From assembly GCA_963822095.1 (NCBI GenBank), contig CAWGGS010000071.1, positions 62,001 through 126,000 on the forward strand: a stretch of 64,000 nt of DNA. Direction: 5' to 3'. The notes beneath the pieces were generated by a model that did not search any database, was not told the DNA's origin, and saw only the letters and a list, made by a program, of their open reading frames with translations. Position 1 is the first letter of the stretch; each line of letters starts with the position of its first letter. This document shows positions 53,547-61,920 of the stretch, in pieces. Both the position numbers and the translations under genes were made by a program. Source of the stretch: CAWGGS01 sp963822095 (GTDB lineage Bacteria; Desulfobacterota; Desulfobulbia; Desulfobulbales; Desulfocapsaceae).

Positions 53547-53750
53547 CGTATTTTTAAAAGGCTGAAATTAATGAGATGGTGAAATTCATCGCTTCCAGAC
53601 ACTGCTCTCTGGCCTTATCGCCTGTACACCACGGCTGACAGACAGGCTGTCCCTGGCCCGCAGGGTTGCGGACGTCTTGTCCGCAACCCTGCGGGCCTCC
53701 ACGATGCGTCCTCCCGCGATATAGAAGGGTATGCTCAATTCGGAAGGACC
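53547..53750. repeat. Dispersed structured repeat, copy B
   Basis: About 204 bp, aligned with copy A (8051-8299) across its whole length; shared blocks include GGCCTTATCGCC, GTACACCACGGCTGACAGAC and, at the end, CTCAATTCGGAAG. It lacks the extra segment (GGGCCTCCGCGAGG and following) found in A and C. It contains a 19-bp perfect hairpin (listed separately). It lies between the helicase and SH3 genes. Confidence 0.75.
53655..53697. other. 19-bp perfect hairpin inside repeat copy B
   Basis: GGCCCGCAGGGTTGCGGAC (53655-53673), loop GTCTT (53674-53678), then GTCCGCAACCCTGCGGGCC (53679-53697) is a perfect 19-bp stem. The equivalent hairpin in copy A is shorter but has a compensating base pair change, so the structure seems kept by selection or by a recent common origin. 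A structural RNA, a transposase target or a terminator are all possible. Confidence 0.6.
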
Positions 53751-53926
53751 TATTTTCTTGCAGCGGCATGAAGATATTTGTCTTCAAACCTCCATGACTG
53801 CACACAATAGACCCGAAAATTCCATAAGAATCCATCTTCCCGGCATGAAAAGTCCGGTGGCTCTCAGGTGACTTTCCTATAAGAATTTAAGATGAGGTGA
53901 AAAAAGTATGTACGAATTGGATTCAA

Positions 53927-54388
53927 TTACGGCCATACAATCTTATCGTAGATCCATCCTGAAACTCCGCTGCTGTGGCGGACTTGAATCCAGTCACCCT
54001 GAACGCCTATTTTGGTCAAGACAACTCCTCTATCGACCGTTGCAACAATATCGCTCTTAGCAGACGGTTTGGACCGTAGATTTGCAACCTTGCTGACATT
54101 AACTATTACCGTATCGTTTGTTTTGGTCAGAGAGCTTTCAATCCATCCATAGTCGTTTTCATAGTCGGAAACTTTGTACCAGCTTCCTTTTTGGGCTAAA
54201 ACTTTCAAAGGATACCCTTCAAAGAGTTGAAGGTGGACCGGATTGTTCGTGCCGGGGCCGGTTCTGACATTGACATTATCCTTAGAGACGGTAATGAATT
54301 TAGTTGCAGCATAGATATTTGCAGGTAGGGAAATAAGTACGAGAATAAAAAGGCTTGGGAGGAGCAATTTTCGGAGAAAAGTAGGCAT
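53927..54388 (-). CDS. Exported protein with two bacterial SH3 domains
   Basis: 153 residues. A signal peptide (LLLPSLFILVLISLPANIYA, about residues 8-27) is followed by two SH3b domains: VSKDNVNVRTGPGTNNPV and then VANLRSKPSAKSDIV, each with the LRSxP-like or VRxGP turn and a GWIESS or GWIYDK end. Such small secreted SH3b proteins usually bind cell-wall components. It stands alone on its strand. Confidence 0.85.
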   Translation of the reverse strand: MPTFLRKLLLPSLFILVLISLPANIYAATKFITVSKDNVNVRTGPGTNNPVHLQLFEGYPLKVLAQKGSWYKVSDYENDYGWIESSLTKTNDTVIVNVSKVANLRSKPSAKSDIVATVDRGVVLTKIGVQGDWIQVRHSSGVSGWIYDKIVWP

Positions 54389-54830
54389 GACGAATTTTAG
54401 ATGGTTTGAGTTTGGATTAACGGTTTTTGCGGTTAATATCAGAGAAGATCATCTCCCGCCCAGTAGAAAAATCCAATTTTGTAAAGTTAACATACTCCTT
54501 TAGAACGTATCATCAGAGTTTCAAACGCATACCAGAAAGTTGGTTGCCCTGCCTTCTGGTATGCAGTCAGTCTGGTTGGACCAGACTGGTCAGCTCCAAT
54601 AAATCATGAAAGATCTTTACACCAGCATGGCAATGTAGCTGATTGAAAGAGACTTTCACATAAACAAAAAGATTCTTTTTCCAGGGATCTAGGGAGGAAT
54701 GTAATAATCCTCTGCATATTCTATGACTTAACACAGCATGTAGATATAGCATTTATGGCCCGTGAAGTCAAACACTTAATCAAAATAATTTCGAAAATAA
54801 ATCACATAACAGTTAGATATTAAAAACAAA
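54389..54830. other. Gene-free stretch with two hairpins
   Basis: About 440 bases between the SH3 and LD-carboxypeptidase genes. No credible coding frame. It holds two successive inverted repeats (54527-54564 and 54569-54587). The carboxypeptidase gene ends at 54831, so the hairpins may end its transcript. Confidence 0.45.
54527..54587. terminator. Two tandem hairpins downstream of the LD-carboxypeptidase gene
   Basis: GCATACCAGAA (54527-54537) pairs with TTCTGGTATGC (54554-54564), and AGTCTGGT (54569-54576) pairs with ACCAGACT (54580-54587). Both are perfect. They lie 240-300 nt past the carboxypeptidase stop on the minus strand and 140-200 nt upstream of the SH3 start, so termination of one or leader control of the other are both possible. 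Confidence 0.4.
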
Positions 54831-55754
54831 TCACAGGAAAGAAAGTTTTGCGTGGGTACTATCCATGCGGGATAGAGCTCCAATGGGCAGTGTGAGGTTG
54901 TTTGGGCAATGGCCGGTTGGGAAACCGCCCCATACCGGGACATCGGATTGAGCGGTCAGTTCAAGGACCCTTTCCCAGATATTTTCATGTCGGCGGATTT
55001 TCAGCAGTGAGGACTGTTTGGTATCATAGGAAAAATCTCCCAGGATTAATCCCGAGATCCGGTCTAACATTCCCGAGTAAAAAAGTTGGGTAAACATCCT
55101 ATCCAGTCGATAGAACGGTTCGCCCGTGTCTTCCAGGAAAACGATTTTTTCTTTCCAGACGGGCTGAAACGGCGTCCCGATAAGAGTTACTATGCTGCTC
55201 AGATTACCTCCGGCAAGGAGTCCCGCTGCCGGAATGCCTCCACGAAGGATTTCGATGTCTTTTGTTACGATTTCTTGCGTCCCTTTTCCCATAAGACAGT
55301 GAAAGAAACGTTCAATGGCAGGTTTATCGGTTCCTGCAAGTGAGGTGACAACGGGACCGTGATGGCTTACAAGGCCGGTTTTTTGTTGAAGGTAGGAAAG
55401 CAATACCGTGATATCGGAAAACCCAAGCAGGAGTTTCGGCGTTTTTCGTATCAATTGGAGATCGATTCGGTCAAGTATTCGTAAACAGCCGTATCCTCCA
55501 CGGGCGGCTATTACTGCCTTGATCGTTGGGTCAGCCCAGGTTCGGTTGAATTCTATGGCGCGATTTTGGTCGGTGTCGGAAAAATAACCGGAACTTGGCC
55601 AGAGTCTCTCTGGAAATTTCACCGCAAAACCCATTTCCTTAAGTATTTGAATTCCCTTGTTGAAACGCTGTGGGGCCCGAATATTTCCCGATGGTGCAAT
55701 GATGCCGATTGTATCGCCATGGGACAACGGGGGAGGGAAAAGAGGATTAGCCAT
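54831..55754 (-). CDS. LD-carboxypeptidase (peptidase family S66)
   Basis: A 307-residue S66 peptidase. The nucleophile region is IIAPSGNI at the start and ARGGYGCLRIL/LLGFSDITVLL in the N-terminal domain, with late glutamate and histidine regions around FLEDTGEPFYRLDRM and PTGHCPNNLTLPIG. These enzymes release the terminal D-alanine from muropeptide tetrapeptides during cell-wall recycling in the cytoplasm; a MccF-like immunity function exists in relatives. It overlaps the coaX gene by 8 nt on the same strand. Confidence 0.88.
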   Translation of the reverse strand: MANPLFPPPLSHGDTIGIIAPSGNIRAPQRFNKGIQILKEMGFAVKFPERLWPSSGYFSDTDQNRAIEFNRTWADPTIKAVIAARGGYGCLRILDRIDLQLIRKTPKLLLGFSDITVLLSYLQQKTGLVSHHGPVVTSLAGTDKPAIERFFHCLMGKGTQEIVTKDIEILRGGIPAAGLLAGGNLSSIVTLIGTPFQPVWKEKIVFLEDTGEPFYRLDRMFTQLFYSGMLDRISGLILGDFSYDTKQSSLLKIRRHENIWERVLELTAQSDVPVWGGFPTGHCPNNLTLPIGALSRMDSTHAKLSFL

Positions 55755-56547
55755 TTTTATGAATGGAATGATAAATGATTCTTAGTCCTTTGAGAGTCAG
55801 CATGGAATTAGTCTCCGGCAGTGATTTGGAATAGGGGATAATCAGTTTTGCCATGCCCCCGGTCGCGATAATTTTGGGAAATGGTCCGGAACCGGCCATC
55901 TCTTTGCCCAGAATAGTAATTAATCCGTCTATCATGGAGCCATATCCATAAAGAACACCACTTTTCATTGCCTGGACGGTATTTTTTCCAATAATTTGTT
56001 CGGGGGGTTCTGATATGTCGATGTGGGGAAGTTTTGCGGTTCTGGTGGCGAGGGCCTCCAATGAAATAGCAATCCCAGGCAGAATAGCTCCACCGATATA
56101 TTCACAGTTTTTTGTGACACAGTCGAAGGTGATGGCTGTTCCGAAATCAATGATGATGAGATCAGATTTGTATTGGGTCCATGCAGCAATGGCATTGACC
56201 AGACGGTCAGCCCCTACCTCTTGGGGGGTATCCGTTTTAATCTTAATAATGTCGCGAAGATTTTTCTCTGACACAACGAGAACGGGATGGCGAAGATTAT
56301 TTGAGAGATGTTTATTGCACCATGAGTGCCAGGCCGACTCCAGGGATGGGACAACACTGGCTATGACTATGCCTGTAATGTCTGCCTTATCAATACCGGC
56401 CATAGAGAAGAGTGAATGGTATCGGATTGCCAATTCATCGGAGGTCATTTCCCTGTCGGTTTTTAGCCGCCATTGACCGACGAGAGCTGAATCTTTAAAG
56501 AGTCCGGCAACCGTATGAGAGTTTCCTATATCTATCACAAAAAGCAT
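55747..56547 (-). CDS. coaX: Type III pantothenate kinase CoaX
   Basis: 266 residues from the ATG at 56547, which has GAGGG 7 nt before it (an earlier start at 56562 lacks a site). The acetate/sugar kinase-like ATP motif is FVIDIGNSHTVAGLF; EVGADRLVNAIAAW and IDFGTAITFDCV are CoaX signatures. It does the first step of coenzyme A synthesis and differs from CoaA by sequence and by insensitivity to CoA feedback in known members. Confidence 0.93.
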   Translation of the reverse strand: MLFVIDIGNSHTVAGLFKDSALVGQWRLKTDREMTSDELAIRYHSLFSMAGIDKADITGIVIASVVPSLESAWHSWCNKHLSNNLRHPVLVVSEKNLRDIIKIKTDTPQEVGADRLVNAIAAWTQYKSDLIIIDFGTAITFDCVTKNCEYIGGAILPGIAISLEALATRTAKLPHIDISEPPEQIIGKNTVQAMKSGVLYGYGSMIDGLITILGKEMAGSGPFPKIIATGGMAKLIIPYSKSLPETNSMLTLKGLRIIYHSIHKNG

Positions 56548-56680
56548 TGTATTCCCTCGCAAGGATTAGCCCATTGGAAAAGAATGGAATGTAAAAAACC
56601 ATTTTCATTATAACGGACATGATTTAAAATCAGCGACAAAATATTACAAAAAACAACAAAATGAAAGAGGCGAGAGGTGT

Positions 56681-57013
56681 ATGACTGAAAAAACAAACCA
56701 TCCTATTGTGGTTACAACAACATTTGAAGATAGACAAGAGGCGGAAAAATTGGTGGACATCCTTCTGCAGGAACGTCTTATCGCCTGTGCGCAGATTGGT
56801 GAGCCTGTTTCAAGTGCTTATTGGTGGAACGATGAGATTACACGGTCTAGCGAGTACACAGTGGTTATGAAGAGCACATCTGAGCTTTTTCAACGTCTTG
56901 AAAAAGCAATTAAAATTAATCATAGTTACGACGTTCCTGAAATTATAGCTGTTCCAATTGTCAAGATCAGTGACGATTACCGGATCTGGCTGGAAGAGGA
57001 GCTTTCTCGCTGA
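56681..57013 (+). CDS. cutA: CutA family divalent-ion tolerance protein
   Basis: A 110-residue CutA1 protein. Characteristic blocks are VVTTTFEDRQEAEKLVDILL, RLIACAQI, SAYWWNDEI, and YDVPEIIAVPI. CutA forms a very stable trimer; its link to copper tolerance in E. coli is not a settled general function. It overlaps the next small gene by one nucleotide pair at the stop/start (TGATG). Confidence 0.93.
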   Translation: MTEKTNHPIVVTTTFEDRQEAEKLVDILLQERLIACAQIGEPVSSAYWWNDEITRSSEYTVVMKSTSELFQRLEKAIKINHSYDVPEIIAVPIVKISDDYRIWLEEELSR

Positions 57014-57216
57014 TGGATTCTCAAAAGAAGAAGGGGTACAGAAGGCGGAAACTAGGAGAGTTTCGATGCCATTGTTGTAAAGAGGAAAAAGTGTTTTGCT
57101 GGAGTTGTCCCTGCGGATTTCAAATTTGTGATGACTGCTTTCGGGAAAACAAGTGGGGAATGAGCAATGGTCCGACCTGGATCTGTCCTGACTGTGAACG
57201 TATTCGAATGACTTGA
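57013..57216 (+). CDS. Small Cys-rich protein (67 residues)
   Basis: Starts in the cutA stop (TGATG). The 67-residue protein contains RCHCCKEEKVFCWSCPCG then CDDCF and ICPDCERI: seven to nine cysteines in pairs that would suit a zinc ribbon or RING-like fold. No catalytic motif. Coupling to cutA suggests the two are translated together. Not recognised as a named family. Confidence 0.65.
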   Translation: MDSQKKKGYRRRKLGEFRCHCCKEEKVFCWSCPCGFQICDDCFRENKWGMSNGPTWICPDCERIRMT

Positions 57217-57316
57217 TGGATAAACCGGATTTCATATTTTTGTTGCGGGAACAAGCTTTACATGTTTCATCCCGATAGGCTGAGTTTCAGGGGTAATCAG
57301 AAAAGGAGTACGAGGG

Positions 57317-58435
57317 TTGTCTATACAGGATTGGTCAAATTACTATCGGCTCTGGGGGACGCAACTTTATCATGAGTTCCATTCCATCTGTTTTCAATAC
57401 GGTCTTTCTCTAGAGCCACCGGTGTTTGTGCTTACCGAATCACAAACACAACTGGGCAGTTGGCAGCCTGAAAAGCGTGAAATCAGAATGAGCAGCTGCT
57501 TGATACGAACCTATTCCTGGGACATAACTCTTGAGGTATTAAAACACGAGATAGCTCATCAGATCTGCACCGAACTGTTTCATGAATTCAATGGAGGGCA
57601 TGGTCCGAGTTTTCAAAAGGCTTGTGATATATTAGGGGTGCCTGGATGTTTTCGTTTATCCTGTGGTGATTTACCACACGGCCTCAAGGAGAACAGGCAA
57701 GAAAACAATGTCCACAGGATTTTAGAAAAGATACGAAAACTTCTTTCTTTGGCGGAATCGTCGAATGAACATGAAGCAAAGCTTGCCATGGAAACCGCTG
57801 GGAGGTTGCTAAAAAAATACAACATCGAGATGCTGGGGGACGAAAATCCAGAGAATTACGTATATTCGATAATAAATAGAAAAAAGAAAAGAATAGATGC
57901 CTATCAAAGCCGGATAGTAAAAATATTGACACAATTTTTTTATGTCAAAGCCATTTATTCTAGTATTTATGATCCCATTGAACATGAGAAATATCGGACT
58001 ATTGAGATATTTGGGAAAAATGAAAACGTAGAAATTGCAAAATATTGTTATCATTTTCTCGAACGGAAACTCTTGTTTCTCTGGAAAGAGAGGAAATTGC
58101 AATGTTCTGGAAACAAACGAATCGCCAGAAAAAGTTTTTCAATAGGAGTACTCCAGGGATTTCATGATACTCTCCTCGATCAGGAGAGAGCTTCTGGGAA
58201 AGGTTATGGAAAAAGCAGGACTTCTCAGCTTACCGACTGCGAGTTGATCGTTGCCGGTGACAAGGAACTGGATAGATTTATCCATGCCAGATATCCGCGC
58301 TTGCAAAAGAGGTCGAGGACTGGTGGTAAGATCTACTCTGATTTTTACGATAGAGGGGTGCAGGAAGGTCGCAGGCTGATTTTCAACAAAGGAATCAAAA
58401 ACGATATCGGTAACAAAGGGATATATTTGGAATAA
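57317..58435 (+). CDS. SprT-like and DUF2786 domain protein
   Basis: 372 residues from a TTG (57317) with AAGGAG upstream. The N-terminal part has the metal-binding HEIAH (H77, E78, H81) and GHGPSF later, as in SprT-like metalloproteases. A DUF2786 domain follows (ILEKIRKLLSLAESSNEHEA then MKK-like AGRLLKKYNI, about residues 135-175), and a lysine/arginine-rich C-terminal half resembles the DUF7168-type region seen with DUF2786. SprT-like enzymes include the DNA-protein crosslink protease SPRTN; the bacterial role is unclear. Confidence 0.75.
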   Translation: MSIQDWSNYYRLWGTQLYHEFHSICFQYGLSLEPPVFVLTESQTQLGSWQPEKREIRMSSCLIRTYSWDITLEVLKHEIAHQICTELFHEFNGGHGPSFQKACDILGVPGCFRLSCGDLPHGLKENRQENNVHRILEKIRKLLSLAESSNEHEAKLAMETAGRLLKKYNIEMLGDENPENYVYSIINRKKKRIDAYQSRIVKILTQFFYVKAIYSSIYDPIEHEKYRTIEIFGKNENVEIAKYCYHFLERKLLFLWKERKLQCSGNKRIARKSFSIGVLQGFHDTLLDQERASGKGYGKSRTSQLTDCELIVAGDKELDRFIHARYPRLQKRSRTGGKIYSDFYDRGVQEGRRLIFNKGIKNDIGNKGIYLE

Positions 58436-58528
58436 ACCTGTATCGGCAACAAATATTACAGGATCTTATTTCAGATAGAAAGAAATGTAATAAAGCAGAC
58501 AAAGCGTATTACCATGACAGGAGGCTAG

Positions 58529-58696
58529 ATGGATTTATTTGAAACCCAGGAAGGAGACAAGTGGGTCTGTATTACCTGCAAGAAGGAACAGGCGGAGAAG
58601 TTAAAGCAGGAGAAATGGGAGTGGATATTTGAAAAACATGATCCGATTCTCAGATGTTCAATTTGTCACCACCCGGATTACGAGATTGATGATTAA
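58529..58696 (+). CDS. Small two-CxxC protein (55 residues)
   Basis: Preceded by CAGGAGG close to the ATG at 58529. The 55 residues hold VCITCKKEQ and CSICHHPDYEID, two CxxC pairs that could share one zinc, separated by a lysine/glutamate-rich helix (KLKQEKWEWIFEKHD). It lies 94 nt after the SprT-like gene. Not recognised, but the good ribosome site and consistent zinc ribbon pattern support it. Confidence 0.6.
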   Translation: MDLFETQEGDKWVCITCKKEQAEKLKQEKWEWIFEKHDPILRCSICHHPDYEIDD

Positions 58697-58714
58697 AGAG
58701 TTCTCGCCAAATTT

Positions 58715-60088
58715 TTATTTTATATCATGCAAAGGCTGATCTATAGTAATATCGATCCAGTGCTGGTCCCACCATTCGTATGGGGTTACAAATATTCCGT
58801 CTACCAGCATTGAGAAATGGAGATGATCCCCGCCGGCCATTCCGGTATGACCCGTACGGCCTATCAACATATTCTTTTTTACGATATCTCCAGGCTTGAC
58901 GTCGAATTCGCTCAAATGAGAGTAGAGACTGAATATACCCTGACCATGGTCAAGAATGATAGTATTTCCGTAAATACCCAGATATTGACAAAACACCACT
59001 TTTCCATCATTGGCAGCTTTTACCTCAGCTCTTGCGACCTGGGCCAGATCCACGCCTAGATGTACTTGTTTATCAAAAGGTTTTCCTTGATAAGTATATG
59101 TGCGGTGGTCGGCGAAACCCGCACGTTTGCTTCCGGGCATTCGAAGAAAACGGTCTTTCCAGAGCCGTATAGGAGATGGATTTTGACAAACCGACGCTAT
59201 TTGCGAATTGTTTTTCTGCCGAATGGTGTTATTGGCGTAGAGATATTGTTTTATTAAATCTCCTTTCATTTCAGGATAATGTTGTTCAAACTCTGGAATC
59301 TTGGCGTGTAGAAAGTTATCACTTATGACAATTTGATCATGCTTTTGAACGCTTTTTTCAAAACCTATATAAAATGGATAGACAGCCTTGTTGCCTGCCT
59401 TATCCTGGGCGACAATCTGAGAGCGTGTAATGGATTTTGCATCGAAAGGAAGGGCGATATAGGCAATATTGACATTTTTTGTATCGTTTCCCAGTGGAAA
59501 ACCTGGAAAGAAATGAGAGTTGATCTGGACACCGTCTCCTATGGCATCTCCTGAAACACGGTAAAGTACGATACCAGAACTTCCGGGTTTCAGGTATCGT
59601 TGATTATAAACCGGACTAATTTTCGGTGGGTGGGTATCAACGATAATAGCTTTTTTCAATATGCTGACATTCCCAGTGAAAGGACCTCGAAGAGAATAGT
59701 CATGCGCCTCAATCTCAATTACAGCAGGACCATCCTTGAGGCCTAGTTTGCCAGGCTGTAAAAGGATTTTGCGGCTTTCCTCACTGGGGCCTATCTTCCC
59801 TATATATCCGGATCTGGGATAGGTTTCTGAAAAAAGAACTATTTCTTTTCCATTCTGAATGGTTACCGCCTTTATGGAGCGAAGGCCGCTTTTTCCATCG
59901 GTTACTTTGAAGGCTATTTCACCACTATTTCCGATATATTCAGAGAGATTCGTCAATGCAATCTGGGGTTTCTCACCCTCAAAGAATATGATTATACCGA
60001 TGCCTACAAGAGCGGTAATACCTACCAAGATAAACGTGATGAAAAATCGAGAAAAGCTTTTTTTCTTGCTCCTGGAACGTCTAATCAT
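58715..60088 (-). CDS. Membrane-anchored M23 family peptidase
   Basis: 457 residues from the ATG at 60088 (AAGG upstream); an earlier start at 60160 would overlap the RNase G end by 32 nt. After a basic head (MIRRSRSKKKS) comes one membrane helix (about 16-38), then a large beta-rich region, then the M23 catalytic domain with HLGVDLAQ, LYSHLSEF and GDHLHFSML carrying the zinc ligands. It should act on periplasmic peptidoglycan. It lies downstream of RNase G on the same strand. Confidence 0.85.
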   Translation of the reverse strand: MIRRSRSKKKSFSRFFITFILVGITALVGIGIIIFFEGEKPQIALTNLSEYIGNSGEIAFKVTDGKSGLRSIKAVTIQNGKEIVLFSETYPRSGYIGKIGPSEESRKILLQPGKLGLKDGPAVIEIEAHDYSLRGPFTGNVSILKKAIIVDTHPPKISPVYNQRYLKPGSSGIVLYRVSGDAIGDGVQINSHFFPGFPLGNDTKNVNIAYIALPFDAKSITRSQIVAQDKAGNKAVYPFYIGFEKSVQKHDQIVISDNFLHAKIPEFEQHYPEMKGDLIKQYLYANNTIRQKNNSQIASVCQNPSPIRLWKDRFLRMPGSKRAGFADHRTYTYQGKPFDKQVHLGVDLAQVARAEVKAANDGKVVFCQYLGIYGNTIILDHGQGIFSLYSHLSEFDVKPGDIVKKNMLIGRTGHTGMAGGDHLHFSMLVDGIFVTPYEWWDQHWIDITIDQPLHDIK

Positions 60089-60128
60089 TGAAAACCGAGC
60101 CTTACTTTTGAGATGAATACGTGTGAAA

Positions 60129-61661
60129 TTATTGCTGCCAAATGATCTCATACTTTTCAATATGGAGATCTTTTACTGGAATTATAAGTAATTTCTTTCC
60201 GGTATCTTTTTCAAGTTGTGCTGTTGTTAATTTTTCTTCTTTCTGCAGCATATCGGCAATACGTGGGTGGACTCTGAGTGTGATGGTAAAGCCACCGGTT
60301 TTACCTGCATTACGGCTGATTTTTCTAAAGATATCATAACAGATAGTCCGTCTGGATTTTAAAACTCCTTCGCCGGCACAATAATGGCAGGCTTCGCACA
60401 TCATCTGATGAAGATTTTCACTGCTTCTTTTCCTGGTCATTTGTACCAGGCCGAATTCTGAAAGTTTTAATATGTTGATCCTGCTTTTATCTTTTTTTAC
60501 TGCCTCTTTAAACTCGTTAAAAAGTTCTTCTCTATGGTTTTCGTCCTCCATATCGATAAAATCGATGATGATGATACCGCCCATATTCCTGAGACGGAGC
60601 TGGTAGGCAATTTCCCTGGCAGCTTCCATGTTGGTTTTGAAAATCGTCTCATTGAGATTGTTTTTTCCGACAAAGCGACCGGTGTTGACATCAATAACGG
60701 AAAGGGCCTCCGTGCTTTCTATGATGATGTACCCTCCGGAACGAAGCCAGACCTTCTTCTCAACTGCACGGCTTATTTCAACTTCAATGCCATGGGCTTC
60801 GAAAAGAGGTGTTTCATCTTTATAATAACTTATTTTTTCTTCGAGTTGAGGTGTAAAGGTTTTAACGAAATGCAGCAGTTTTTCATAGGTCTCTTTATTG
60901 TCGATGATCATCGAGTTGACATCATGCGTAAAAAGATCACGAACTGTACGGAAGGTGATATCAAGGTCTTCGTAGACAAGAGATGGTATATCCGAGATAA
61001 TTGCCAGATCTTTAATTTCATCCCAGAGTAGAAGGAGAAATTCCATGTCGGCCTCGAGTTCCGCCTCCTCAGCATGTTCGGCGACTGTCCTGACAATAAA
61101 CCCTGTTCCTTGAGGACGCAAGGCATCAATCTTGGATCGAAGTGCTTGACGGATGTCTTCATCCTCTATTTTCCTTGATATTCCAATATGATCTGTTAAA
61201 GGAATAAATACAAGATTTCGGCCGGGAAGTGTTACATGGCAGGTGAGTCGAGCCCCCTTGGTTCCTATCGGGTCCTTGCTTACCTGGACAAGGATGTCTT
61301 GGCCCTCAGTGAGGAGGTCCTCGATATTCAGTCCGTGACTTCTTCGCATGTCATCTTCGGGAAGAACAGGGGCAAATTTGTACTTTTCCCGAGGAGAATC
61401 ACTTATAACCATGTGGTTTTCTAATTCATTTTGTGAGATGTACACGTCATCCACATACAGAAAACCTGTCCGCTCCAAGCCAATATCGACAAAGGCAGCC
61501 TGCATTCCGGGAAGAACGCGGACAACTCTTCCTCGGTAAATATTGCCGATCAGCCCTTTTTCCGTAGGGCGCTGAAGGTGAAATTCGCTGAGGTTGCCAT
61601 TTTCGACAAGGGCGATCCTTACCTCATAAGATCTGGCATTGATGAGTATTTCAGTGGTCAT
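60129..61661 (-). CDS. rng: Ribonuclease G family protein
   Basis: A 510-residue RNase E/G-type endoribonuclease. The S1 domain (GNIYRGRVVRVLPGMQAAFVD, quoted in part), the catalytic acid region (IESTEALSVIDVNTGRFVG) and the zinc-link cysteines C-x-x-C (CEACHYCAGEGV) are all present. The C-terminal degradosome extension of RNase E is absent, so RNase G is the better name. It processes rRNA and mRNA 5' ends. Confidence 0.93.
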   Translation of the reverse strand: MTTEILINARSYEVRIALVENGNLSEFHLQRPTEKGLIGNIYRGRVVRVLPGMQAAFVDIGLERTGFLYVDDVYISQNELENHMVISDSPREKYKFAPVLPEDDMRRSHGLNIEDLLTEGQDILVQVSKDPIGTKGARLTCHVTLPGRNLVFIPLTDHIGISRKIEDEDIRQALRSKIDALRPQGTGFIVRTVAEHAEEAELEADMEFLLLLWDEIKDLAIISDIPSLVYEDLDITFRTVRDLFTHDVNSMIIDNKETYEKLLHFVKTFTPQLEEKISYYKDETPLFEAHGIEVEISRAVEKKVWLRSGGYIIIESTEALSVIDVNTGRFVGKNNLNETIFKTNMEAAREIAYQLRLRNMGGIIIIDFIDMEDENHREELFNEFKEAVKKDKSRINILKLSEFGLVQMTRKRSSENLHQMMCEACHYCAGEGVLKSRRTICYDIFRKISRNAGKTGGFTITLRVHPRIADMLQKEEKLTTAQLEKDTGKKLLIIPVKDLHIEKYEIIWQQ

Positions 61662-61920
61662 TTATATGAAAGTCTTGGCCACGCACTGGCCTTGGCTATC
61701 CGGTGTTCAAAGCTTTTAGGGTTAATTGTAACCGGCCTGTCAAGCATATACGTGCTGGTTAGACATAATCAAAAACAATTCTATAAAACCTGTGAACAAT
61801 GAAGTAGTAGATTGATAAATTGAAAACTATACAGTATTTGATGAGTAAAAATCCAGTTGTAATCTCTTTTTCTGGTCTTAAACAGAATTATCACCCGCAA
61901 AACGACAAAACACAAATATT

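Larger units (their letters stand above)
53468..53926. other. Gene-free stretch holding repeat copy B
   Basis: No credible gene in 459 bases. Most of it is the dispersed repeat copy B (53547-53750). A minus-strand open frame crosses the repeat but its peptide has no family features and no ribosome site. Confidence 0.5.

Noticed and set aside
53554..53835. A 93-codon minus-strand open frame across repeat copy B
   Set aside because: It lies almost wholly in the GC-rich repeat, has no ribosome site, and its peptide is low complexity with no family features. The repeat explains it.
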